Shown: piece by piece, positions 45,619 through 54,418 of the stretch
How positions within the stretch are numbered: the first letter of the stretch is position 1
Layout of the letters: each line of letters opens with the position of its first letter
NCBI RefSeq assembly: GCF_900105735.1
Contig: NZ_LT629793.1
Span: 6,014,001-6,078,000 of the forward strand
Length of the DNA: 64,000 nucleotides
Source: Pseudomonas yamanorum
GTDB taxonomy: Bacteria > Pseudomonadota > Gammaproteobacteria > Pseudomonadales > Pseudomonadaceae
Reading direction: 5' to 3'
Program-made: the position numbers and the translations under genes
Notes under the pieces: generated by a model
The model's database searches: none
The model's input: only the letters and a program-made list of their open reading frames with translations
Told to the model about the DNA's origin: nothing

Positions 45619-46314
45619 TCAGGCACTCAGGGCCAGGTAACGGTTCTTGATCGTCGGGTCGGCGCGGAAGGCTTCGGCACTGCCTTCGTACACCACGCGG
45701 CCTTGTTCGAGGACGTAATGGCGGTCGGCGAGCTTGTCGCAGACCATCAGGTTCTGTTCCACCAGCAGCACCGGCAGGCCGTCTTCCTTGACCTTGAGCA
45801 GGATCTTTACCAGTTCGTCGACGATCACCGGCGCGAGGCCTTCGGTGGGTTCATCGAGGATCAGCAGCTTCGGATCGTTGAGCAGGGCGCGGGCGATGGC
45901 GAGCATCTGCTGCTCGCCGCCAGACAGTGCGTGGCCGGCGTTTTTGCGGCGCTCCTTGAGGCGCGGGAACATGCCGTACACGTCTTCCATCTGCCAGCGG
46001 CTGGTCTTGCGCACCGCGATGCGCAGGTTTTCCTCGACGGTCAGCAGGCGGAAGATCCCGCGGTTCTCCGGCACCAGCGCCAGGCCCTGACGGGCGATTT
46101 CGAAGATTTTCTGCCCTACCAGTGGCTGGCCGTTGAAGTGAATCTGGCCCTGGCGCGGGCAGATAATCCCGAGGATGCTGCGCAGGGTGGTGGTCTTGCC
46201 GGCACCATTGCGCCCCAGCAGGGTCACCAGTTCGCCGGGATTGACGGTCAGGGACACGCCTTCAAGGACATGGCTCTTGTCGTAGTAGGAATGGATATTG
46301 TCGACGGTCAGCAT
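45619..46314 (-). CDS. Branched-chain-amino-acid-type ABC transporter ATPase (LivF-like)
   Basis: The 231-residue ATPase shows Walker A GRNGAGKTT, signature ALSGGEQQMLAIARAL, Walker B LLILDEPTEGL and the LivF-type C-terminus. It overlaps the preceding LivG-like gene by one base (TGATG). It powers one half of the HAAT-family importer of this locus. UrtE of urea transporters is equally similar by motif; the linked hydrolases do not settle which ligand is carried. Confidence 0.93.
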   Translation of the reverse strand: MLTVDNIHSYYDKSHVLEGVSLTVNPGELVTLLGRNGAGKTTTLRSILGIICPRQGQIHFNGQPLVGQKIFEIARQGLALVPENRGIFRLLTVEENLRIAVRKTSRWQMEDVYGMFPRLKERRKNAGHALSGGEQQMLAIARALLNDPKLLILDEPTEGLAPVIVDELVKILLKVKEDGLPVLLVEQNLMVCDKLADRHYVLEQGRVVYEGSAEAFRADPTIKNRYLALSA

Positions 46315-47063
46315 CAGGCGGCTTCTCCCAAATAGGCGGTGCGCACGCGCTCGTCGGCGCGCACGAATTCCGGTGTGCCTTCCACCAGGATCTGGCCGTG
46401 GCTCATCACGGTGATGCGTTGGCTGATGGACATGACGATGCTCATGTTGTGCTCGATCAACAGCACGGTATGGTCGCGACCGAGGTCGCTGATCAGTTGG
46501 GTCATGATCGGAATGTCGTCGATGCCCATGCCCGAGGTGGGTTCGTCGAGCATCAGCAGCTTGGGTCTGGAGCAGATCGACATGCCGACTTCCAGCACCC
46601 GCTGCTGGCCGTGGGACAACTCGCCGGCCAGGGTGTCGGCGCGGGCGGTGAGTTGCAGGCGTTCCAGCACCTGGTCGGCCATCTCCAGGTGTTCGCGCTT
46701 GCTGTCGACCCGGCGCCAGAAGTTCAGGGCGCGGGCACCGTCGCGGCCCTGGGCGGCCAGGCGCAGGTTCTCGCGCACGCTGAGGTTCTGGAACAGGCTG
46801 GTGAGCTGGAACGAGCGGGCCATGCCCAGGCCGACGCGGCCGTGGGCCGGTTTGCGCATCAGGTTCTTGCCGTCGAAATGGATCGCCCCGGCGGTGGCCT
46901 GGCGTTCGCCGGTCAGGCAGTGGAACAGACTGGTCTTGCCGGCGCCATTGGGGCCGATGATGGTGTGGATGGTGCCGGCTTCCACCTTGAGGTTGACGCC
47001 GTTCACGGCGTGGAATGCGCCGTAGGCCAGTTCCAGGTTCTTGGTTTCCAACAGGATGCTCAT
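46314..47063 (-). CDS. Branched-chain-amino-acid-type ABC transporter ATPase (LivG-like)
   Basis: This 249-residue ATPase has Walker A GPNGAGKTS, signature LSHGQQRVLEVG and Walker B LLMLDEPTSGMG, with the LivG-type insertion and C-terminal extension. Start 47063 overlaps the permease stop by 4 bases; longer upstream reading would run through the permease gene and is not used. It works with the LivF-like subunit. Confidence 0.93.
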   Translation of the reverse strand: MSILLETKNLELAYGAFHAVNGVNLKVEAGTIHTIIGPNGAGKTSLFHCLTGERQATAGAIHFDGKNLMRKPAHGRVGLGMARSFQLTSLFQNLSVRENLRLAAQGRDGARALNFWRRVDSKREHLEMADQVLERLQLTARADTLAGELSHGQQRVLEVGMSICSRPKLLMLDEPTSGMGIDDIPIMTQLISDLGRDHTVLLIEHNMSIVMSISQRITVMSHGQILVEGTPEFVRADERVRTAYLGEAA

Positions 47064-48070
47064 GACAGCTTCTCCTTGCTCACAACGTCGGCCTTGCGGC
47101 TGCCGCGCACACGTTCGAACAGGGTCGACAAGCCGCCCCACAAACCGCCGCGCATGAAGATCACTACCAGGATCAGAATTACCCCCAGCAGCATCAGCCA
47201 GCGCGGCCACAGGTCGGACAGGAAGTCCCCCAGCAGCACGATGGAACCGGCGCCCAGCAAGGAGCCGAACAGCGAGCCGGTGCCGCCGACGATGGTCATG
47301 ATCAGAATGTTCTCGGACATCGCCAGGTCGATGTTCGACAGCGGCACAAAGTGCAGCAGCATCGCGTACAGCGCCCCGGCAATCCCGGTCACGGCGCCAG
47401 ACAACACGAACACCAGGATCTTGAAGTGGCGGGTGTCGTAGCCGATGGCCGAGGCTCGGGTTTCATTTTCGCGGATCGCCATCAGCGTGCTGCCGAATGG
47501 CGAGGCGATCACTCGGCGGGCGCCGATGAAGATCAACAGGAACAGCACCGCGACAAAACCGTAAAACGCGCGGGCATCGGTCAGCGACAACAGCACCGTG
47601 TCACCGAGACGGATTTCCGGGCGCGGCACGCTGAGCAGGCCGTTGTCGCCGCCCGTCCAGTCGCTCAGGGTGTAGGCGACGAAGTAGGCCATCTGGCTGA
47701 AGGCCAGAGTCAGCATCACGAAGTAAATGCCGGTGCGACGGATCGCCAGGGCACCCACCAGAAACGCCAGGAAACCTCCGGCGACCGCAGCGCCCAGCAA
47801 TGCGCTGAACAGGCCCAGTTGCAGGTGAATCATCAGCAACGCCGCGCAGTAGGCGCCGGCCCCAAAGAAGATGCCTTGGCCGAACGACAGCAGCCCGGTG
47901 TAACCCAGCAGCAGGTTGCAGGCGAGGGCGGCCATGGCAAAGATCAGGATCTCGGTGGCCAGGGTTGCCGAGGGCAGAATCAACGGCAGGCCGATCAACA
48001 CCGCGAGCACCAACAGCAGCATGTAGCGCGACTGGGTCTTGGCGAACGGCAGGGGATTTTTCTCGCTCAT
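47060..48070 (-). CDS. Branched-chain-amino-acid-type ABC transporter permease (LivM-like)
   Basis: This 336-residue inner-membrane permease has about 9-10 helices. LivM-family motifs include LLGYTGLLSFGQGIFFGAGAY, MAIRENETRASAIGYD and MTIVGGTGSLFGSLLGAG. It pairs with the LivH-like protein encoded one base upstream to form the membrane channel. The hydrophilic C-terminus (RGSRKADV) is cytoplasmic. Confidence 0.93.
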   Translation of the reverse strand: MSEKNPLPFAKTQSRYMLLLVLAVLIGLPLILPSATLATEILIFAMAALACNLLLGYTGLLSFGQGIFFGAGAYCAALLMIHLQLGLFSALLGAAVAGGFLAFLVGALAIRRTGIYFVMLTLAFSQMAYFVAYTLSDWTGGDNGLLSVPRPEIRLGDTVLLSLTDARAFYGFVAVLFLLIFIGARRVIASPFGSTLMAIRENETRASAIGYDTRHFKILVFVLSGAVTGIAGALYAMLLHFVPLSNIDLAMSENILIMTIVGGTGSLFGSLLGAGSIVLLGDFLSDLWPRWLMLLGVILILVVIFMRGGLWGGLSTLFERVRGSRKADVVSKEKLS

Positions 48071-48071
48071 G

Positions 48072-48932
48072 TCAGGCTCTCCCGAACAGGCCGTAAGGAC
48101 GCACCAGAATCACCACGGCCATTGCGCCGTAGATCATCAAGCTTGCGCCCTGGGGCCAGAGTGTGGTCATCAGGCTTTGCACCACGCCGACCAACAGGCC
48201 GCCCACCAGTGCGCCGCTGAAGGAACCCATGCCGCCAATCACCACCACCACGAACGCCACGCCGAGGATTTCCGGGCCGACAAAGGGCTGGGCGCCGCGC
48301 AACGGGGCGAACAGCACACCGGCAACGCCGGCCAGGGCCACGCCGAGGGCGAAGGTCATGGAGAACAGGCGAAAGATGTTGGTGCCCAGCAGGGATACGG
48401 TTTCCGTACTTTCACTGCCGGCCCGCACCAGGGCGCCGAAGCGTGTGCGTTCCAGCAGCAGCCACAGGCCCAGACCGACGAGGCCGGAAAACACGATCAG
48501 GAACAGGCGGTAGTAGGGGTAGACGAAATCACCGACCACCAGCACCCCGCGCAGCAATTCCGGTACGGCGACGCTTTTGCCCACCGGGCCCCAGATCATC
48601 ACGCTGGCTTCCTGGATGATCAGGGCGATCCCCAGGGTCACCAGAATCTGGAACATGTGCGGCAAATGATAAATCCGCTGGATCAATAATCGCTCGATCA
48701 CCCAGGCCAGCGCGGCCACCACCAGCGGCGCAATCAGCAGTGCCAGCCAGAAATTGCCGGTAAGGCTGACGGCGGTGTAGCAGATGTAGGCGCCCAGCAA
48801 AAAGAACGCACCGTGGGCGAAGTTGACGAAGTTCAGCAGGCCGAAAATGATCGTCAAGCCGACCGCGATCAGGAAGTAAATCATCCCAAGGCCCAGGCCG
48901 TTGAGAATCTGGAACAGGTAAAGATTAAGCAT
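48072..48932 (-). CDS. Branched-chain-amino-acid-type ABC transporter permease (LivH-like)
   Basis: This 286-residue permease has about eight helices and LivH motifs LNGLGLGMIYFLIAVGLTIIFG, NFAHGAFFLLGAY and GGMGSFSGALVGGLLVG. Its stop and the LivM-like start are one base apart. The gap to the binding-protein gene upstream is 67 bases, leaving room for an mRNA-processing site but not a strong promoter. Confidence 0.93.
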   Translation of the reverse strand: MLNLYLFQILNGLGLGMIYFLIAVGLTIIFGLLNFVNFAHGAFFLLGAYICYTAVSLTGNFWLALLIAPLVVAALAWVIERLLIQRIYHLPHMFQILVTLGIALIIQEASVMIWGPVGKSVAVPELLRGVLVVGDFVYPYYRLFLIVFSGLVGLGLWLLLERTRFGALVRAGSESTETVSLLGTNIFRLFSMTFALGVALAGVAGVLFAPLRGAQPFVGPEILGVAFVVVVIGGMGSFSGALVGGLLVGVVQSLMTTLWPQGASLMIYGAMAVVILVRPYGLFGRA

Positions 48933-48999
48933 GCAGGAACCCTCGGCAGGCGGCCGCGTGAGCGGCCCTGCGCTGTGTCACCAGTAGATTTTCAGCGGA

Positions 49000-50202
49000 T
49001 CAGCCGAGCACGCAGCCCGTGGCTTCCACCGGCGGGAACGACTGGCCGGAGCTGAGCACCTTGGCCAGGTCATCCTTGTCGGCCATGTCGCCGGCGGCCT
49101 TGCCCACCAGCAGGTAGTAATCCTTGATCACCTGATGGTCGCCGGCGCGGATCGACTCCTTGCCGGTGGGGCCTTCGTAGCTCAGACCCTGCATGGCCTT
49201 GGCCACGGTCGGCCCGTCGAAACTGCCGGTTGAGATGATGGTTTCGAGCATGACCTTGGTGCTGATGTAGTCAGCGGCCAGCGGGTAGGTGGGGTTGATG
49301 CCGTATTTGGCCTTGGTCAGTTTCACCAGGTCGCGGTTGAGCGGGGTGTCGACCTGATGCCAGTACTGAGCGCCGAGGTACACGCCTTCCAGTACGTCAC
49401 TGCCCAGTTCCTGGAACTGGTCGAGGCCGGCGGACCACACCAGCAGCACTTTCATGCGCTCCTTGATACCGAAGTTCACCGCCTGGCGCAGAGTGTTGGA
49501 CGACTGGCTGCCGAAGTTCAGCAGCACCAGCACGTCGGGTTTGGCGGCGATTGCGTTGGTCAGGTAGCCGGAGAATTCCTGCTCCTGCAGCGAGTGGTAG
49601 CTGTTGCCGGCGTGTTCCAGGCCATGCTCGGCCAGCACCGATTTGGCGCCTTCGAGCAGGGCTTCGCCGAATACGTATTGCGGGGTGATGGTGTACCAGC
49701 GCTTGGCGTCGGGCAGCAGCTTGATCAGCGGCACGAGGGTCTCGCGGATCGCACCGTAGGTCGGCACTGACCAGCGGAAGGTTGCGCTGTTGCAGTCCTT
49801 GCCGGTGACTTCATCGGCGCCCACCGGGGTCATGAACACGCCACCGGCCTTGCTCACTTCCTTGGCCACCGCGAGTGCCGAAGACGAAAGGGTGCAGCCC
49901 TGGAAGAAGCGTGCGCCGTCCTGCTGGATCGCTTCCTGGACCTTGCGCACGGCCTTGCCGGCGTTGCCTTCGGTGTCGATCACCTTGTAGTTCAGCGGGC
50001 GACCGAGCAACTCGGGATGCTGTTCTACCGCGAGGCGCGAACCCATGTCGGCAAATTTGCCATAACTGGCAAAGGCGCCAGACATGGACTTGAGGCCGTA
50101 AAAGGTAAAGGGCTCTGCGGCGAATGCAGAACGCACGCTCAGCGGGAGGCTGAGGGCGGCGGCTGCGGTGAGACTGGCTTTCAACAACGTACGACGCTGC
50201 AT
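49000..50202 (-). CDS. ABC transporter substrate-binding protein (LivK-like, HAAT family), Tat-type signal
   Basis: This 400-residue periplasmic binding protein starts with MQRRTLLKASLTAAAAL, a twin-arginine-like signal with the cleavage near AFAAEP. The mature part has the Leu/Ile/Val-binding type-1 fold: GLKSMSGAFASYGKFADMG and PVGADEVTGKDC. As first gene of the operon it sets transporter specificity, probably for an amide, amino acid derivative or ureido compound. Start 50202 is chosen because upstream residues are not signal-like and the double Arg is then placed normally. Confidence 0.9.
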   Translation of the reverse strand: MQRRTLLKASLTAAAALSLPLSVRSAFAAEPFTFYGLKSMSGAFASYGKFADMGSRLAVEQHPELLGRPLNYKVIDTEGNAGKAVRKVQEAIQQDGARFFQGCTLSSSALAVAKEVSKAGGVFMTPVGADEVTGKDCNSATFRWSVPTYGAIRETLVPLIKLLPDAKRWYTITPQYVFGEALLEGAKSVLAEHGLEHAGNSYHSLQEQEFSGYLTNAIAAKPDVLVLLNFGSQSSNTLRQAVNFGIKERMKVLLVWSAGLDQFQELGSDVLEGVYLGAQYWHQVDTPLNRDLVKLTKAKYGINPTYPLAADYISTKVMLETIISTGSFDGPTVAKAMQGLSYEGPTGKESIRAGDHQVIKDYYLLVGKAAGDMADKDDLAKVLSSGQSFPPVEATGCVLG

Positions 50203-50298
50203 GGGGTGACTCCCTGGATTAGTTATTGGCAGGAGTGGCAATGGCGATACGGTGGAGCACGGCCTGTGGGCAGGCCTTTTATTGGGGGTTGGGGGGTG

Positions 50299-51069
50299 TC
50301 AGTGGTTGTGATCGAACTCCAGTAGAAAGTGCGGGCTGACCTCACCTTCAAGGGCGGTCATGTGGTGTTCGGCGTCGCACATGTGTTCGTGCATCAGGCT
50401 GCGTACGGTGGCTTCGTCTTCGGCTCGGAAGGCGATCAGCAGTTGCTTGTGGTAGTCGAGGTTGGCGGCGTCGAATTGCTTGCGCTTGGGTTTGTAGGCT
50501 TTTTTCAGGACGACCAGGTCGCGCAGCAGGTCGTTGAGGAATTGCGCCATGAAGCTCAGCAGCGGGTTGGGGCAGGCCTTGGCCAGCAGGTTGTGGAATT
50601 CCAGTTCGGCGATGCGTTGTTCGCGTTGGCCGGCTTCGCTGTCTTCGGGGGCGCTGCAAAAATCGACGTTGTCCTGGAGGGCGCGGTAGTCGTCTTCGCT
50701 CAGGCGGCCCAGCACGGAGACGGCGAGTTCGACTTCGATGACTTTGCGCAGTTGGTAGACCTGCTCGCCGTCCAGGTGCTGGAAGTGCAGGTAGTTGCGC
50801 AAGGCGCGGCTGGCGGGTTCGGTGCCGGCCTGGTTGAGGTAGGCCCCGCCGCTGGGGCCGGTGCGGGTGTTGACCAGGCCTTCGACTTCCAGCGCCTTTA
50901 GGGCTTCGCGGGCGGAGCCTTTGGAGCACTGGAAGCTTTCCATCAGTTCGCGTTCGGTGGGCAAACGGTCGCCGGGCTTGAGTGCATCGGTGACGATTGA
51001 GCGTTTGACCGACTCGACGATCACGTCGGAGAGCTTCTGGCGTTTGCGGCGCAACGGGCGGCTTAGCAT
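50299..51069 (-). CDS. GntR-family regulator, FadR subfamily
   Basis: The 256-residue protein has an N-terminal winged helix (about 15-75: LPTERELMESFQCSKGSAREALKALEVEGLV) and an all-helical FCD domain (about 95-240; metal-type His in EFHNLLA and HEHM). It lies 97 bases upstream of the transporter operon on the same strand. A 20-base palindrome just before its start suggests autoregulation, and it may control the operon through read-through or a second site. Confidence 0.92.
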   Translation of the reverse strand: MLSRPLRRKRQKLSDVIVESVKRSIVTDALKPGDRLPTERELMESFQCSKGSAREALKALEVEGLVNTRTGPSGGAYLNQAGTEPASRALRNYLHFQHLDGEQVYQLRKVIEVELAVSVLGRLSEDDYRALQDNVDFCSAPEDSEAGQREQRIAELEFHNLLAKACPNPLLSFMAQFLNDLLRDLVVLKKAYKPKRKQFDAANLDYHKQLLIAFRAEDEATVRSLMHEHMCDAEHHMTALEGEVSPHFLLEFDHNH

Positions 51070-51084
51070 GGTGGTTGATTGATC

Positions 51085-51104
51085 CTATTAATGCGCATTA
51101 ATAG
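51085..51104. promoter_or_regulatory. Perfect 20-base palindrome upstream of the GntR gene
   Basis: CTATTAATGCGCATTAATAG is fully symmetrical. TTAATAG recurs directly after it (51109-51115 region, ACTTAATAGG), giving a third half-site. It lies 16-35 bases upstream of the start codon, so it is probably the GntR protein's own operator. Confidence 0.75.
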
Positions 51105-51180
51105 TACTTAATAGGGGTTTGGGGTGGGGCGTCAACGGAGGGGGTCGTTTTTGGTTTGGATGGGTCGTAAATGGTGGGGG

Positions 51181-52003
51181 TGTGTATATCCGTTATTTAG
51201 GTAACGGCCGCTTAGGGTTCCGCTCTTACAGCGGCTCACTTTTGAACAGCGCAAAAGTAAGCAAAACGCTCTTGCCCCACCACTCGGCACCTCGCTTAGG
51301 CTCGGTGTGCCCTCACTCCGGCTTTGGACCGTGGGCCGCCGTCATGGGCCATCCCTGGCCCAGGACGGCTAACCTGGCGTCCTGCCAGGTTACCCACGCT
51401 CCAAAGCCTGCGTTCGGCCAGCGTGGTTTAACGGGGCGCCTAAGATCAAGATCAAAAGCAGATCAAGAGCACAGCGGCCTACCGGCCGGCTTGAGTGTTG
51501 AAGAGCAAAATCAAAAGCTAAAGCGGGCACGGTCAAATGTGGGAGCTGGCTTGCCTGCGATGGCATCAACTGGGTGTACCTGATGTACCGAGGTGTCTGC
51601 ATCGCAGGCAAGCCAGCTCCCACAGAAAAGCAGAGCTGCATCAGCTTCAGATTTGGCTTTCGCTCTGGATCTTGCCTTTGCTTTTAACACTCAAGCCGGC
51701 CGGTAGGCCGCTGTGCTCTTGCTTTTGATTTTGATTTTGATCTGACTGCCCCAATAAGCCCGAGGCCGAACGCAGGCAGTGCGGAGCGGGTAAACCGGCA
51801 GGACGCCGGTTTAGCCGCGCCGGGCCATGGATGGCCCGTCGCGGCGGCCCGCGGAGCAATGCCGGAGTGAGGGAACACCGAGCCTAGGCGAGGTGCCGAC
51901 AGGCGGGGCAGAGCCCTTTGCTTACTTTGGGGCTTTTCCAAAGTGAGCCGCTGTAAGAGCGGAACCATAAGCCGCCGTGACCGAAGAAACGGATATGTAC
52001 ACA
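51181..52003. repeat. Large intergenic palindromic repeat, copy D (full length)
   Basis: At 823 bases this matches copy C, but with parts in the opposite order. The left arm carries the ATGGGCCATCC/GGACGCC hairpin block seen in copy A, a REP doublet sits at the centre (51538-51624), and the right arm ends in TGTAAGAGCGGAACC and AACGGATATGTACAC. It lies between divergent GntR and LysR genes. Two IS110 target-like sites occur: a perfect one at 51307-51318 and one with a single mismatch near 51866-51877. Confidence 0.92.
51538..51624. repeat. REP doublet inside repeat copy D
   Basis: Inverted REP arms enclose a loop that matches the loops of copies B and C in reverse orientation, showing that the whole central block is inverted relative to the flanks. 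Confidence 0.93.
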
Positions 52004-52064
52004 TGCATGGCGCAGTAATTGCGTACCCCCCCAAACCCCAACCCCAAAAAAAGGAGCACCCCCC

Positions 52065-52967
52065 ATGCAACTACGCGCCTTGCGATATTTCCACGAGGTC
52101 GCCCGCTGCGCCTCCCTGCGTAAGGCAGCCGAACGTCTATACGTCACCCCAACCGCCGTCAGCCGCCAGATCGAACACCTGGAACACTTCTTCGGCGCCG
52201 CCCTGATTGAACGCGGCCCCCGCGGCATCCGCCTCACCGCCGAGGGCGAATGCCTGGCCGAACAAGTCACCTCAACCCTGCGCGGCCTCGACCAGGTACG
52301 CGAAGTCATCGCCAGCCGCCAAAGCCAGGTAGCCGGTAACATCAGCATCCATGTGTCAGAAAGTATCGTTTCCACCGTACTCGCCCCGGTACTCGCCACC
52401 TTCTACCGCGGCCATCCCAAGGTCACCTTCAACATCGTAATCGCCAGTGCATCGGCCACCCTCGACGCCCTGTGCAGCGGCGAGGCAGACCTGGGCCTGG
52501 CGTTCTACCTGCAAGAACGCGCCGACGTCGAAGTCACTGCCCATTGCCAGCTGTGGCACCGGGTGCTGGTCAGCGCCGAACACCCCTTCGCCCAACGCGA
52601 AAGCATCGAATTGAGCGAACTGCAAGGCCAGCCCCTGGCGATTCCCGACTCGGCCTACGGCGTGCGCCAGGCCCTGGAAGTGGCCGCGAAAAAACGCGGT
52701 GTCACCCTCGACCCCGTGTTCACCACCAGCTCCCTGGAAGTGCAGAAGAGCCTGGCCCGGCAACGGGCAGCGGTGCTGATTTTGCCCCAGGTCGAGGCAG
52801 ACGTACGGGACTTGGGCGACGGCCTGGTCGCCGTGCCGATCGCCGATGAAGACCTCGGCCGCATCCGCATCGACCTCTGCGTGTACCGCAACCGCCCCCG
52901 TTCGGTGGCGGTGCTCAAGTGCCAGGAAATGCTGGCGGGGGCGATGCAGCGTTGTTCGCTGAACTGA
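52065..52967 (+). CDS. LysR-family transcriptional regulator
   Basis: This 300-residue protein has a helix-turn-helix (about 15-60: ASLRKAAERLYVTPTAVSRQIEHLEHFFG) and a LysR effector domain with VSESIVSTVLAPVLATFYRGHP. It is convergent with the OprD gene. Its position at the edge of the porin-MFS-amidase group suggests it controls them, but their promoters are not adjacent to it. AAAAAAGGAG precedes the ATG. Confidence 0.91.
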   Translation: MQLRALRYFHEVARCASLRKAAERLYVTPTAVSRQIEHLEHFFGAALIERGPRGIRLTAEGECLAEQVTSTLRGLDQVREVIASRQSQVAGNISIHVSESIVSTVLAPVLATFYRGHPKVTFNIVIASASATLDALCSGEADLGLAFYLQERADVEVTAHCQLWHRVLVSAEHPFAQRESIELSELQGQPLAIPDSAYGVRQALEVAAKKRGVTLDPVFTTSSLEVQKSLARQRAAVLILPQVEADVRDLGDGLVAVPIADEDLGRIRIDLCVYRNRPRSVAVLKCQEMLAGAMQRCSLN

Positions 52968-52970
52968 GTC

Positions 52971-54317
52971 TCAGAAGATGTTGATCGGCACATTGGCAAC
53001 GAGGCGGAACTCATCGTAGCTGCCGTCAATCTGCCCGCCGCTGGCGCGGTGGTTGTAGACGATGGTGCGCAGTACGGTGTTCTTGAGTGTTCCGGACTGA
53101 ATCACATAGGCCACCATCAAGCCGTTTTCGTTGTGCTTGGCGCCATCCAGGCTGCGCACGTTGTAGCCGGTGTTGTGGCCGTTGCGGTCGCCATCGTAAT
53201 GGGTGCCGTCGATGTCCCAACCCTTGGCGTGCCACAGGCTGGCAGTGAGGCCGGGCACGCCGTAGGCGGCGAAGTCCAGGTCGTAGCGCAGTTGCCAGGA
53301 CTTTTCGTTGGGGCCGTTGTAGTCCGAGTACAGCGAGTTGGCCATGTAGTTGCCGGTGGACTCCCACACGTAGTCGAAGTATTCATTGCCAAACACCTGC
53401 TGCCAGGCCAGCGTCAGGCTGTGGGCCAGGTGCGTGGCGGTGAAGGCCAGGCTGGCGGCGTTGTTGTCGATGTAGCCGAGGTTTTTGTCGCCCGAATCAC
53501 TGGTGTGGTAGTAGTTGAAGGCGGCCTTCAGGGCGATGTCGCTTTTATCGCCGATGCGGTGGATCAGGCCGACGTAGGTCTGGTCCCACATGTCCTCGAA
53601 GCGCGAGGCGTAGACGCTGGCTTCCAGCCCGTAACCCGGCTTTACCGTGGCCCCCAGGTAGCTGATGCGCGCACCGCTGTAGGCGCGGTTGCCGAAGGTG
53701 GTGGTGAGCTTTTCGGCGCCGGTGCCGGTGCGCGGAATCGCCCGCTCGAAGCTGCCGCCCTGCACCGACAACCAGTCGAATTCGTTGCTGAACAGTCCCA
53801 CGCCCTGGAAGCTGGAGGGCAGGGCACGGTTGTCCTTGTAGCGCAGGATCGGGTTGTCGGTCATCAGCCGGCCCGCCTTGATCTCGGTGCTGGACAGGCG
53901 CAAACGCACGTCGCCCACACCCAGGCGGCTCCAGGTGGGAATCGCATCGCCGTCGCCGTCTACCAGCACCCGGTCGCCACCATTGGCCACCTTGCCGTGG
54001 CCACGCTCCAGGTTGACCGCACTGAAGATTCCCGCATCCACGCCCACGCCAATCAGGCCCTGGGTGTAGCCGGAGCTGTACTTGAGCATGCTGGTCTGCA
54101 CCCAGGTTTCCCGTACACGGGTGGGCTCGATGCCGCCGGGTTTCTTGATGCTCAGGTGGGTAGTGCGCTTGGTGTGCTGGTTGGAATAGTAGTGGCGCAG
54201 GTTAAGGTCTAGGGTGCTGCCTTCGAGGAAGCCCGGTGCACTGGCTTGAGCGTTCTCTTGGGCGAAAGCCTGGGTGCTGGACGCCAGGGTGACGGCCAGT
54301 AAAAGACGTGAATACAT
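52971..54317 (-). CDS. OprD-family outer-membrane porin
   Basis: The 448-residue protein has a signal peptide (1-19, QAFAQE). The OprD family features are FLEGSTLDLNLRHYYSNQ near the N-terminus, many alternating beta strands, and a C-terminal Phe (VPINIF) expected for BAM-mediated assembly. OprD porins take up amino acids, aromatic acids or related small molecules. Its linkage to an MFS transporter and an amidase suggests uptake of the same compound. Confidence 0.93.
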   Translation of the reverse strand: MYSRLLLAVTLASSTQAFAQENAQASAPGFLEGSTLDLNLRHYYSNQHTKRTTHLSIKKPGGIEPTRVRETWVQTSMLKYSSGYTQGLIGVGVDAGIFSAVNLERGHGKVANGGDRVLVDGDGDAIPTWSRLGVGDVRLRLSSTEIKAGRLMTDNPILRYKDNRALPSSFQGVGLFSNEFDWLSVQGGSFERAIPRTGTGAEKLTTTFGNRAYSGARISYLGATVKPGYGLEASVYASRFEDMWDQTYVGLIHRIGDKSDIALKAAFNYYHTSDSGDKNLGYIDNNAASLAFTATHLAHSLTLAWQQVFGNEYFDYVWESTGNYMANSLYSDYNGPNEKSWQLRYDLDFAAYGVPGLTASLWHAKGWDIDGTHYDGDRNGHNTGYNVRSLDGAKHNENGLMVAYVIQSGTLKNTVLRTIVYNHRASGGQIDGSYDEFRLVANVPINIF

Positions 54318-54418
54318 GGTAAATCCCCATACAAATCAGACGTAAGGCGACCGTCCCGGCAGACCCTCAGGTGCTGCCGGTCGGTGGCGAAAAGACGCGG
54401 GACAGTGGGAAAAGGTAT

